This document shows, piece after piece, positions 1 to 7,421 of a stretch of 64,000 nucleotides of DNA (positions are counted from its first letter, which is position 1; every line of letters begins with the position of its first letter). Source of the stretch: Sphingobacterium sp. FBM7-1 (GTDB lineage Bacteria > Bacteroidota > Bacteroidia > Sphingobacteriales > Sphingobacteriaceae); contig NZ_JAJEWJ010000008.1 in the NCBI RefSeq assembly GCF_020687765.1, forward strand, positions 1-64,000. The letters are read 5' to 3'. Under the pieces are notes generated by a model, which had not been told where the DNA came from, made no database searches, and saw only the letters and a list, made by a program, of their open reading frames with translations. A program made the position numbers and the translations under genes.

Positions 1-189
1 TATCAAATTTGCGAAATTGATGCGCACGGTATGCCGGATGAATGGGGCGAGGTTTATATCACGACCTCATCAAAGAATCACACGATCGCGCCGCTTACGC
101 CTTTCCTGCGTTACGGTGTTCGTGTTCGGGCCATAAACGGCTATGGGCGTTCGGATTGGTCAGAGATGGTTTCACATGTAGTGCGTTAA
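1..189 (+). CDS. C-terminal part of a fibronectin type III-like protein (cut by window edge)
   Basis: Frame 1 is open from the first base to a TAA at 187-189, giving the last 62 residues of a protein whose start lies outside the window. The sequence has the look of a final fibronectin type III beta-sandwich: a YGVRVRAINGYG strand-turn followed by SDWSEMV, as in the F and G strands of that fold. It ends four bases before the DUF5675 gene, so the two are probably co-transcribed. A decayed relative lies at 28975-29413 and shares the pattern WGE...VRVRA.N..G..W.E.V. Its role is unknown. The reading frame is certain; the fold assignment is by eye. Confidence 0.7.
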   Translation, partial: YQICEIDAHGMPDEWGEVYITTSSKNHTIAPLTPFLRYGVRVRAINGYGRSDWSEMVSHVVR

Positions 190-193
190 CGGG

Positions 194-703
194 ATGGAAG
201 TCTACGTGAAACGCAGCAGGCAGGGGAAAAATAGTACCCTGTCTGAACTTTATATCGGCGGCGAGCACATTTGCTATGTGTTGGAGGATTCGGTGCGCGA
301 GGAGAAAATCCCCACGAAAACAGCGATTCCGGTGGGGCGCTATAAACTTGCCTTCCGGCAGCTAGGCGGTATGCACGGCCGGTACAGCAAGCGTTTTCCG
401 CGCTTTCATAAGGGAATGCTAGAGCTCCAGAATGTGCCCAACTACAGCTACGTCTACATCCATATCGGCAACAACTTCTCGGATACCTCGGGCTGCCTAT
501 TGGTGGGTTATACCATGGTATACGACAGGGATTTCGATGACTATGAGATCCTGGATTCGGAAAAGGCCTATGTGGCGCTTTACAAGAGAATAATTGCTGC
601 GATGGAAAAGGAGGAGGTATTTGTGGTGGTGCAGGATATGATTCAACCGGAGCCCAAAGCAAAGCGTAAATCAAAAAAGAACGAAGATGAAAAAGATAGT
701 TAG
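194..703 (+). CDS. DUF5675 family protein
   Basis: A 169-residue protein with no signal peptide or membrane segment. It resembles the DUF5675 family: an N-terminal strand region (MEVYVKRSRQG), then LEDSVREEKIPTKTAIPVGRYKL, a central IHIGN motif near residue 90 and a SGCLLVGY motif. The C-terminus is very basic (KAKRKSKKN) and probably disordered. It begins four bases after the fibronectin-like gene and overlaps the next small gene by 17 bases, so the three look like one transcript. The family has no well-established biochemical role and is often seen in phage-like or accessory contexts; that role is not shown here. The His and Cys in the two motifs could be functional residues, but this is a guess. 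Confidence 0.75.
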   Translation: MEVYVKRSRQGKNSTLSELYIGGEHICYVLEDSVREEKIPTKTAIPVGRYKLAFRQLGGMHGRYSKRFPRFHKGMLELQNVPNYSYVYIHIGNNFSDTSGCLLVGYTMVYDRDFDDYEILDSEKAYVALYKRIIAAMEKEEVFVVVQDMIQPEPKAKRKSKKNEDEKDS

Positions 704-887
704 AAAAATTAGCCAAGTGGTACAGGTGGTACTGCTGGCGCCGATCAAGCTGCCCGTAAAGGCCTTGCAGGTACTGAAGTATGTGGCGGTGGGTTTGGGT
801 ATCATCGAGACGGTGCTCGACCAGGAGAAAGAAGAATCGGGTCCGACTGAAACTACGGGAAAGGAGGGCTTTAAGCACGGTCACTAA
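687..887 (+). CDS. small basic/amphipathic hypothetical protein
   Basis: A 66-residue protein starting inside the end of the DUF5675 gene (17-base overlap), which suggests translational coupling. The first half is basic and hydrophobic (KKIVRKISQVVQVVLLAPIKLPVKAL) and could be one membrane-associated helix; the C-terminal half is acidic and ends in HGH. I do not recognise a family. Its stop codon lies exactly where homology to the broken toxin on the opposite strand ends, so the right border of this three-gene block is probably at about position 885. Confidence 0.6.
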   Translation: MKKIVRKISQVVQVVLLAPIKLPVKALQVLKYVAVGLGIIETVLDQEKEESGPTETTGKEGFKHGH

Positions 888-979
888 TTCGTGCAACTCC
901 GACTTCAATGAAGGAAATTTTTTCAATAACCTTTTGCCTGTCTGTCGAATGCGCGAATTGTGATTATCTTATAACTCAT
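882..979 (-). pseudogene. RelE/ParE-type toxin, frameshifted and truncated
   Basis: On the minus strand an ATG at 979-977 overlaps the end of the antitoxin gene, the usual arrangement in RelBE-like pairs, and reads MSYKIITIRAFDRQAK. At about position 931 the frame breaks into GYstop; in the next frame the sequence resumes as RLLKKFPSLKSELHELV. Joined, they give a typical N-terminus of a RelE/ParE ribonuclease toxin, with about 33 residues preserved. One missing A in the AAAA run explains the shift. Beyond 882 the sequence belongs to the small gene on the other strand, so the catalytic C-terminal two thirds are gone. The toxin cannot be functional. The family call rests on recognised pattern only. 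Confidence 0.7.
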
Positions 980-1175
980 TCAAAAGTTCTTCTACAGGAC
1001 GACCTTTCAATTTACCCTGTTTAATGAGATTGACATCTTCGATAGCTTCTCGGATTTCTTTTAAGAGATCACTCTCTTGGTATTCTACGGGTATGGCTTT
1101 CACATAAGGAAGGTCATTCAATAAAGCCAGAAGAAACTCAACCTTATTTTCTTTAACTTCTAACAAAATTTTCAT
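969..1175 (-). CDS. antitoxin-like small protein, partner of the broken toxin
   Basis: A 68-residue acidic protein (MKILLEVKENKVEFLLALLNDL...) ending in GRPVEELLNEL. This form is common for Bacteroidota antitoxins encoded just before RelE/ParE toxins: an N-terminal beta strand, helices, then a C-terminal segment that wraps the toxin. The toxin start overlaps its last codons at 979-977, which supports the pairing. Because the toxin is truncated, this is now an orphan antitoxin; it may still autoregulate or neutralise related toxins elsewhere (inference). Confidence 0.65.
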   Translation of the reverse strand: MKILLEVKENKVEFLLALLNDLPYVKAIPVEYQESDLLKEIREAIEDVNLIKQGKLKGRPVEELLNEL

Positions 1176-1272
1176 GTTTAATATGTTTAAAACCTACAAT
1201 GCGTATGATCCAAGATACACAATAAATTTTAATTATCTAACCGTTGAACTGCAAGTTGTTACATGCCTGTTC

Positions 1273-1521
1273 TTAGCGAAGGATTGGTTCATCGCCCTCC
1301 TTGAAGGCGTTGCTCGCTTCGAGCACTCTTTGCATGGCGCCCATGTCCTCCCCGGTCAGTATTGCACTGAACCGTCGCGCCCGCTGGCGCATAAGGATAA
1401 AGTTGTCTGGCTGCTGTCTGGGCGTCAACTGGCGAAGTGCTCCGAGATAATCTTCGTGATACTCCGGCGTGCTTAGGTTCCTAAGCGTTCTATGAGCTAT
1501 AAATTCGGTGAGAGTGGGGTC
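1273..1521 (-). pseudogene. 3' remnant of an unrecognised protein-coding gene
   Basis: The minus strand is open for 82 codons between a TAA at 1522-1524 and a TAA at 1273-1275. The translation is protein-like from end to end: it begins DPTLTEFIAHRTLRNLS, passes through TPRQQPDNFILMRQRARRF and ends LEASNAFKEGDEPILR. There is no start codon near the upstream end; the first Met is about halfway. The amino-acid make-up (rich in R, L, E and Q, no cysteine) looks like a helical globular domain rather than chance. I do not recognise the family. It is probably what is left of a gene destroyed by the rearrangements that brought its neighbours here. Confidence 0.45.
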
Positions 1522-1584
1522 TTAGATTCGATTGAGGGATTTTAATTAGAGATATGCGAAGCGGTGATTCAGAAATGTTCCTAC

Positions 1585-1615
1585 TTGCATTTTTGATTGT
1601 AAAAGGTTATACTTG
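1585..1615 (+). promoter_or_regulatory. candidate promoter for the Rpn-like gene
   Basis: A TTG at 1585-1587 and a TATACTTG at 1608-1615 are separated by 20 bases. This fits the Bacteroidota primary-sigma pattern TTG / TAnnTTTG with one mismatch. The start codon is at 1652. Confidence 0.35.
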
Positions 1616-1651
1616 AACTAATAACAATTATAACATGCTGCCTTATTAATT

Positions 1652-2593
1652 ATGACCAACAACAAGCGACCAAGACCACGCAAGCAAAACGACGAATTGC
1701 TCAAAGGAGCATTTGAAGAAAATTTCATTGATTTTCTGAGGTTTCTCTACCCAAATGCCGACGATATATTTGACTTCTCCAGAGCCATCGAATTTATGGA
1801 TAAGGAGTTGTTGGCGATTATCCCCGACAGGGAGCGGAAAAAGGGCAAACGCATAGCCGATCTCTTGGCAAAGGTCTATCTGAAAGATGGAACGGAAAAA
1901 TACATTATGCTCAACACGGAGATAGAGGGTGGTAATGATGCAGAATTTGCGAAACGCATCTACCAGTATAATTATAGAATTAGAGACCGATATGGTATTC
2001 CTCTAGCCACTATCGCAGTTTATACAGGAAGTCGTAACCAACCGAAACCTTCCGAATACATCGATGTGGTACTGGATACTTCTATCCGTTTTAGATATCG
2101 TGCCTACCATATCTTCGATCACAGCGAGGAAGAATTATTGGCGATGGACAATATCTTTGCTTTTGTAGTTTTAGCTTGCCAAAAAGCATTGCTTGAAGGC
2201 AAGGTGCCAGATGAGGAATTGGGTGAGGATAGGCTAAGTATAGCGAAAACACTGATAGGATATAATTACGATAAAGATCGCATCACGAATTTCCTTATCT
2301 TTCTCAAAAATTTTTTGTATATTAACAATTCAAAAATAAATAGTAAATTTGATCAAGAGATTATACAATTGACAGGAGGTTCAGTCGATATGAGTGTTAT
2401 AGAAATAGTAAAGAAACAGGAAAGGCAACAGGGGAGACAGCAAGGTCGTTTGGAAGAACGTGCCAAAGCCGAAGCTGAAAAGTTAGCTGAAAAACTTAAA
2501 TCTGCTTTGAAATTCAAAAATATGGGTATCCCCGTAAAGGATATTGCTGAAGGTTTGGGACTCACCGTTGAACAGGTCGAAAAACTGAAATAG
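1652..2593 (+). CDS. Rpn-like PD-(D/E)XK nuclease / putative transposase family protein
   Basis: A 313-residue soluble protein of the Rpn / PDDEXK_2 type, often annotated as recombination-promoting nuclease or putative transposase. The N-terminal 130 residues carry the nuclease-fold signature: ADLLAKVYLKDGTEKYIMLNTEIEG (about 69-93) holds the D and the E-x-E type acidic positions, followed by the helix AKRIYQYNYRIRDRYG. The C-terminus (from about residue 255) is a charged coiled coil (QERQQGRQQGRLEERAKAEAEKL) ending in a short helix-turn-helix-like stretch, IPVKDIAEGLGLTVEQVEKL, usual in this family. It stands alone, with a terminator hairpin after it. Family members cut DNA non-specifically in the cases studied; the role here is inferred from family only. 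Confidence 0.8.
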   Translation: MTNNKRPRPRKQNDELLKGAFEENFIDFLRFLYPNADDIFDFSRAIEFMDKELLAIIPDRERKKGKRIADLLAKVYLKDGTEKYIMLNTEIEGGNDAEFAKRIYQYNYRIRDRYGIPLATIAVYTGSRNQPKPSEYIDVVLDTSIRFRYRAYHIFDHSEEELLAMDNIFAFVVLACQKALLEGKVPDEELGEDRLSIAKTLIGYNYDKDRITNFLIFLKNFLYINNSKINSKFDQEIIQLTGGSVDMSVIEIVKKQERQQGRQQGRLEERAKAEAEKLAEKLKSALKFKNMGIPVKDIAEGLGLTVEQVEKLK

Positions 2594-2615
2594 TTTTTTA
2601 ACAATATTATATGAG

Positions 2616-2648
2616 CAGGCGCTTTCTGGTAAAGGAAGCGCCTGTTTT
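2616..2648 (+). terminator. rho-independent terminator after the Rpn-like gene
   Basis: CAGGCGCTT and AAGCGCCTG form a stem around a short loop, followed by TTTT, 23 bases after the stop codon at 2593. Confidence 0.7.
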
Positions 2649-2849
2649 AATTTGTACTTGCGTGTTATAACAGATAGCCAAGAACACCAAGCATTAGCTG
2701 GTTTCAGCCGGGACAATGATTCAGGAATAGACAGCGTTGAGTCCGTTGAAAATAATAGTACTGACCTGTAAGTTTTTTGTGTTTTCGACTACCTATAGTC
2801 TAAATTTAATATATGAATAGGTATTCGTTTTTCACGTTCCAGTATAATA

Positions 2850-3014
2850 GTGGGACTTCTGTTGTTTTTAACATATGGGATCACCCTGACTACTAATAAA
2901 TATATCTCATTCATTATCATTATCGCGTTTTTTCTAATTCAACTTGGCGTTTTGTGTAGGATCTGGAAAAGACGACTGAAAAGCTTGGAAGATACCATAA
3001 CAACTTTTAAATGA
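2850..3014 (+). CDS. possible small two-helix membrane protein (uncertain)
   Basis: Within the 437-bp gap between the Rpn-like gene and the P-type ATPase there is a plus-strand frame with a GTG start at 2850 and TGA at 3012-3014 (54 residues). It begins VGLLLFLTYGITL, contains a second hydrophobic stretch YISFIIIIAFFLIQLGVL and ends in a basic tail, CRIWKRRLKSLED. Two membrane spans plus a positive cytoplasmic end is a protein-like pattern. The frame is open upstream to 2817 without an ATG, while an ATG at 2813 lies in a different frame, so this may be a frameshifted remnant. It converges on the ATPase gene. No family recognised. Confidence 0.3.
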   Translation: MGLLLFLTYGITLTTNKYISFIIIIAFFLIQLGVLCRIWKRRLKSLEDTITTFK

Positions 3015-3030
3015 GCATCAAATTGAAACT

Positions 3031-4953
3031 TTAAAACTTCATCCGCTGTATCCTTACGGCATTTAAAATAGCCAGTAACGCTACGCCGACGTCTGCAAAA
3101 ACAGCTTCCCACATCGTCGCCAATCCGCCGGCTCCTAGTAGGAGTACAATTGCTTTGACGCCAAAGGCTAAGCCGATATTTTGCCAAACGATTTTCTTGG
3201 TCTGTTTGCCGATCTGTATGGCCATCGGTATTTTATTGGGCTTATCATCCTGTATGACCACATCTGCCGTTTCGATGGTGGCATCGCTTCCCAAGCCACC
3301 CATGGCGATACCAACATCGCTCAATGCCACGACAGGCGCATCGTTTACACCGTCGCCGACAAAAGCAACGCTTTCGCCTTGCGCTTTGATGGCTTTAACG
3401 CGGTTTACTTTGTCTTCCGGCAATAGATCTCCAAAGGCGTTGTCTATTCCCAACTGCTCGGCTACATATTTTACAACGGTATTTTTATCTCCGCTGAGCA
3501 TTGTGGTTTTAACGTTGAGCTTATGCAGCAGACGGATGGTTTCCTGCGCGTCTTCCTTGATACGGTCTGCAATGGTGATGTAGCCCACAAATTTGTTGTC
3601 GTAGGCCACGGCAATGGTCGTATAAACGATGCTGTTGGGGTCTACGTCGTAGGGGATGCCAAACCTATTCATCAGTTGGAAATTTCCGACCAATAAATCT
3701 TTGCCATTAACCGTTGATTTTAGTCCGTGTCCGGCAATTTCCTCGGTGTGTTCCAGTCGGATTTCAGGATTCGGTTTTCCAACGTATTCGTGAATAGCGG
3801 TAGCGACGGGGTGGCTGCTATGGCTTTCCAATACATTGACCAGCTGCAATATTTCTTCCTGATTGAAGGCTGGGTCAAAGACAACTTCCTGAACCTTGAA
3901 AACGCCTGCTGTGAGGGTGCCGGTCTTATCGAGCACGACGTTTTGGATAGTGGCAAGGGCATCTAAAAAATTACCACCTTTAAACAGGATTCCGTTGCTG
4001 CTTGCCGCGCCAATTCCACCGAAATAACCTAAAGGAATGGAAATAACTAACGCACAGGGGCAAGAAATAACCAAGAATATCAAAGACCGGTACAGCCAAT
4101 CGCTAAACACATAATTTTCCACAAAGAAATAAGGCAAGAGGCAAATCACTACGGCCAAGAATACCACGATCGGGGTATAGATTTTTGCGAATTTCCGGAT
4201 AAATAATTCTGTCGGTGCTTTTTGGGTAGTGGCGTTTTGCACCAATGCTAAAATTTTGCTCAGCTTACTGTCGGTGTAGGCGGTCGTAACCTTTACCTGT
4301 GACACGGTGTTGAGGTTGATCATCCCAGCCAAAACGGTTTCGCCTTTGTGCTTGGTGTCCGGCTTACTTTCCCCAGTCAAGGCCGATGTATTGAACGAAG
4401 CGGTTTGGGATAACAGTTCGCCGTCTAAGCCTAATTTTTCGCCGGGTTTGAGTTGTATGATCTCGCCAATGCCAACCGCCTCAGCCTTCACGGTTTGCGC
4501 CTCATTGTTTTTTAAAACCATTACTTCATCGGGCCGCTGGTCAAGTAAAGATTTGATATTTGATTTTGCGCGCGAAACAGCCATAGCTTGAAACACCTCG
4601 CCAACGGAATAGAACAGCATCACCGCAACCCCCTCGGGATATTCACCAATGGCAAATGCGCCGATAGTGGCGATACCCATCAAAAAGAATTCGGAGAAGA
4701 TAGCGCCTTTTCGAATATGCGCGAGGGCTTCTCGGAGTACCGGCAAGCCAACGGGCAGATAAGCAGCCGCATACCAAATAATCCGTACCCAATCGGTAAA
4801 CCACGTTTGCGGAAACCAATGATCCATGACGATACCGCCCAGCAAGAGCACAAGCGAGATGAGGGCAGGAAGAAATAGGTTGAAAATAGAAACCGTATCT
4901 GCTTCATGGGCATGGTCGTGTGGAATATTTGTTTCTTTAGGAGCGTAGTTCAT
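3031..4953 (-). CDS. heavy-metal P1B-type ATPase, Zn/Cd/Pb exporter type
   Basis: A 640-residue inner-membrane pump expected to export Zn2+, Cd2+ or Pb2+ using ATP. Visible motifs: TGES (actuator, about residue 193), CPC in the metal-binding helix (about 298-300), DKTGT with the phosphorylated aspartate (about 342-346) and GDGVNDAP in the P domain. The last helix pair carries a lysine in FGVKAIVLL and an aspartate in FADVGVALL, the P1B-2 (ZntA) signature rather than the copper type. There is no N-terminal HMA domain; instead a short His-rich head (PHDHAHEAD) may bind metal. No metal-responsive regulator lies beside it. Mid-sized for the family; the missing HMA domain is common in Bacteroidota. 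Confidence 0.9.
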   Translation of the reverse strand: MNYAPKETNIPHDHAHEADTVSIFNLFLPALISLVLLLGGIVMDHWFPQTWFTDWVRIIWYAAAYLPVGLPVLREALAHIRKGAIFSEFFLMGIATIGAFAIGEYPEGVAVMLFYSVGEVFQAMAVSRAKSNIKSLLDQRPDEVMVLKNNEAQTVKAEAVGIGEIIQLKPGEKLGLDGELLSQTASFNTSALTGESKPDTKHKGETVLAGMINLNTVSQVKVTTAYTDSKLSKILALVQNATTQKAPTELFIRKFAKIYTPIVVFLAVVICLLPYFFVENYVFSDWLYRSLIFLVISCPCALVISIPLGYFGGIGAASSNGILFKGGNFLDALATIQNVVLDKTGTLTAGVFKVQEVVFDPAFNQEEILQLVNVLESHSSHPVATAIHEYVGKPNPEIRLEHTEEIAGHGLKSTVNGKDLLVGNFQLMNRFGIPYDVDPNSIVYTTIAVAYDNKFVGYITIADRIKEDAQETIRLLHKLNVKTTMLSGDKNTVVKYVAEQLGIDNAFGDLLPEDKVNRVKAIKAQGESVAFVGDGVNDAPVVALSDVGIAMGGLGSDATIETADVVIQDDKPNKIPMAIQIGKQTKKIVWQNIGLAFGVKAIVLLLGAGGLATMWEAVFADVGVALLAILNAVRIQRMKF

Positions 4954-5105
4954 AGGGTTTTATTTTTAAAATTACGAAAAATGAATGACACCGCTAGAAA
5001 TCAGGGCGCAAACAAAGTCAGACCTCCAGATTATAATCGGGCTTTTCATAGAAAATCACCATTCTAGGTGGATTTTTGTACTTTTGAGCCATAAGGAAAG
5101 AAACT

Positions 5106-6527
5106 ATGAAATACATACGCCTCACATTGTTATGCTTGGGCTTGTTGTTTGCAAAAGCAGGGCAGTCGCAGATACATTACCAGCCTTATTCTTACGAGCA
5201 TTACCAACGAAATATGGCGCAGCTCTATGGCGATAGTATAACACATACCGCTGTCAAGCCATTTGTGGGGTCGCATATCGATCCGCGGCACGAAATCGGA
5301 GCACGCGATTCCTCGCGTAGCTGGGGATACCGCAAGCTTTTCCAGGAACATTTGGTGGAAGTGGTGAAGGATGACCATACCTTTTACTTGGACTTTATGC
5401 CAGATTTTATCCTAGGTTCGGAGCGCGGGACAAATAGCAAGAGTTTATGGACGAATACGCGGGGTGCGCAGGCGGGGCTTTCGATCAATAAGAAGTTTTC
5501 GCTCTATGTGAGTTTTTACGAGAACCAGGCACGCTACGCGAGTTTTATTGACAGCACCGCGCAACGGATTGGGAACTTGCCGGGGCAGGGTTTTTCCAAA
5601 AACCTGCATTCGGGTAAATACGACTGGATGAACGCGACGGCCAACCTGACGTACCAGGTCTCGGATGCTTTGAACCTGAGTGTGGCGTATGATAAATTGC
5701 ATATTGGCGAGGGGTACCGTTCGGTGCTGGTCTCGGACAATCCCTATAATTTTACGCATGCCCGGGTGTCGGGTAAGGTGGGGCGTTGGCAGTACAACTC
5801 CATCTGGGCCTATATGAACGATTTGCGGCATCCGCGTGTGGTGGATGCGCAGGATCCTTTTTCGCCACGTTTGGGAAATGGGGTTAAATATGGGGCCTTT
5901 CAGTATGTGGATTACCTCGCCGGCGACAAGCTCTCGCTGGGGCTGTTTCATTCCTTGATTTGGGCACAGAACAATCAGCAAGTGGGTGGAAAGGCGAATG
6001 GCGGCTTAGGGCTCAACGTGAAGTACCGGCCTTTGCCACAATATATCTTTTACGCACAAGGCTATGCGGATGAATTTTCGAGCAACCGGATGGCGTTTCA
6101 GCTGGGGGGAAAGACCTATGATCTGTTTGGCCTGACGAATTTGAACTTGACCGCCGAATATAACCAAGCGGCGCGGGATACCTATGGACATCCGAATAGC
6201 CGGATCGATTATACCAGCAATGCCGAAGCCTTGGCGCATCCGGCGGGATCGAATTTTAAGGAACTGCTGGGTATCGCGACCTACCGGTGGAATCGCTGGG
6301 AGCTCTACGGCCAGTCCTTGTATGCGCGCTACGGCGCTGAACGGAGTAACTTGTTTTATCAGGAACTGCGTTTCTCCTACGTCATGAACCCGAAATATAA
6401 TCTCCGCTGGGAGCTGGGGCTAATTGACCGTCGCCATAAAAACAGCGTTACGGATGCCTATCAGCAAGCTACGATCGTTACATTTGGCCTGCGTTCGTCG
6501 TTCCGGACGTTCCACCGGGAATACTAG
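5106..6527 (+). CDS. outer-membrane beta-barrel protein (RemB / capsule-assembly-like)
   Basis: A 473-residue exported protein: signal peptide MKYIRLTLLCLGLLFAKAGQSQ, then repeated amphipathic strands with many aromatic residues, ending in FRTFHREY. The layout (an N-terminal soluble part with SYEHYQRN, then a barrel with GLGLNVKYRP, YFYAQGYADEF-like strands) resembles proteins annotated as gliding-motility RemB or capsule-assembly Wzi-like in Bacteroidota. No gliding genes are nearby, so a motility role should not be assumed. A TACTTTTG box at 5079-5086 could be a -7 element. The ATPase on the other side is divergently transcribed. The barrel class is well supported; the exact family is not. 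Confidence 0.6.
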   Translation: MKYIRLTLLCLGLLFAKAGQSQIHYQPYSYEHYQRNMAQLYGDSITHTAVKPFVGSHIDPRHEIGARDSSRSWGYRKLFQEHLVEVVKDDHTFYLDFMPDFILGSERGTNSKSLWTNTRGAQAGLSINKKFSLYVSFYENQARYASFIDSTAQRIGNLPGQGFSKNLHSGKYDWMNATANLTYQVSDALNLSVAYDKLHIGEGYRSVLVSDNPYNFTHARVSGKVGRWQYNSIWAYMNDLRHPRVVDAQDPFSPRLGNGVKYGAFQYVDYLAGDKLSLGLFHSLIWAQNNQQVGGKANGGLGLNVKYRPLPQYIFYAQGYADEFSSNRMAFQLGGKTYDLFGLTNLNLTAEYNQAARDTYGHPNSRIDYTSNAEALAHPAGSNFKELLGIATYRWNRWELYGQSLYARYGAERSNLFYQELRFSYVMNPKYNLRWELGLIDRRHKNSVTDAYQQATIVTFGLRSSFRTFHREY

Positions 6528-6675
6528 GCATTCCCGCCTTCATTTTTTCTTGGAAATCGCTATTTATAAGGAAAGGGTCTCCTAATAAAATCCGTTAGAC
6601 GTTAGCTTACATAAAAACTATTTTTCCTTTTCTACGTTCATTTAACAATTATAGTACACATAGATAAGCGATATA

Positions 6676-6969
6676 ATGGAAAATAATAGTTTACTGCTGG
6701 AAGAAGCTAACCGAGTACTTCGTTTGTTAGCGAAGCGATATAATTACAATAAAAAGGTGTCTTGTATTGCTGACTTAGCGGAATTCAAGAACAGTATACT
6801 GCATATTTCCTGGAATGACGACGGCCGTGACTATGGTGGCGAACGTATCTACATTTTTTTGGATGATGGAATTGTTATCAATTTCGATGATCAGGTATAT
6901 CTTCACTTGGGGGAGGAGTTTTTGGCGCTCAAAGAGCATTTTGAGGGGAGAGGTCAGGTATCGGCATAG
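6676..6969 (+). CDS. hypothetical protein, 97 residues
   Basis: A small acidic soluble protein with no signal peptide. The N-terminal third is helical (LLLEEANRVLRLLAKRY); the middle is strand-like, HISWNDDGRDYGGERIYIFLDDGIVINF, and the end is helical. No known family recognised. It is separated by about 150 bp from the barrel gene and followed 28 bp later by the next gene, which has its own possible -7 box, so it may be monocistronic. Confidence 0.55.
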   Translation: MENNSLLLEEANRVLRLLAKRYNYNKKVSCIADLAEFKNSILHISWNDDGRDYGGERIYIFLDDGIVINFDDQVYLHLGEEFLALKEHFEGRGQVSA

Positions 6970-6984
6970 CTAGATAAAAATTGC

Positions 6985-6992
6985 TACCTTTG
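6985..6992 (+). promoter_or_regulatory. candidate -7 box (TACCTTTG)
   Basis: TACCTTTG matches TAnnTTTG exactly. Transcription from it would begin near 6999, at the first ATG of the next ORF (6998), which argues for the downstream GTG at 7028 as the true start. No clear -33 element is visible. Confidence 0.35.
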
Positions 6993-7027
6993 TATACATG
7001 TTCAAAGCACGTGACCATATCGCCCCT

Positions 7028-7372
7028 GTGAAACGCATTGCGTTGATATGGTTTATTTTATTTGCGTTTACGCCCTGTGCTTTGAAGGCTGTTATATTCG
7101 GTGCGGTGGACGCGGAGCTTGTCCAGACGCTGAATAAGAATAAAGTCGCTGCTTTTGTTAACTACTGTCAATATGTTACGGAGGATCGTGTTCAAGCGGG
7201 TGCGGAACATGCGCCTGTCAAGGATATCTACCACCGTATTGTAGAAGGTTTAGCTGGTCGGCGCACCGATGTTTATACGATAAAGGTATGCGGTACGTGT
7301 CTAAACCCGCCTACGGGCAATAGCCCGCCTAAATATATTTTATTTAAACGATGGAAATTGGATGTGGTGTGA
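7028..7372 (+). CDS. small exported hypothetical protein with CxxC motif
   Basis: The open frame begins with an ATG at 6998, but I prefer the in-frame GTG at 7028. From there the protein starts MKRIALIWFILFAFTPCALKA, a good signal peptide, and the start lies downstream of the TACCTTTG box. About 114 residues. The mature part has a VCGTCLNPPTGN motif near the end, with a CxxC pair that could bind metal or be redox-active in the periplasm. It precedes the DoxD/DoxA-like gene by 49 bp on the same strand, so the two may act together. No characterised family recognised. Confidence 0.5.
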   Translation: MKRIALIWFILFAFTPCALKAVIFGAVDAELVQTLNKNKVAAFVNYCQYVTEDRVQAGAEHAPVKDIYHRIVEGLAGRRTDVYTIKVCGTCLNPPTGNSPPKYILFKRWKLDVV

Positions 7373-7421
7373 TTGGATAAATCACATGACATTTTTTACG
7401 TTTAAATAAAATAGCAATTCA

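Noticed and set aside
186..926. Long minus-strand ORF of 246 codons across the DUF5675 gene
   Set aside because: Only its first 17 or so codons resemble a protein (the toxin fragment). The rest is the antisense of the DUF5675 and small genes and has no family pattern.
1174..1476. Plus-strand ORF of 100 codons
   Set aside because: The opposite strand of the same stretch has a far more protein-like frame (1273-1521).
5445..5981. Minus-strand ORF of 178 codons in the barrel gene
   Set aside because: Shadow of the barrel protein gene, which has a signal peptide and regular strand pattern.
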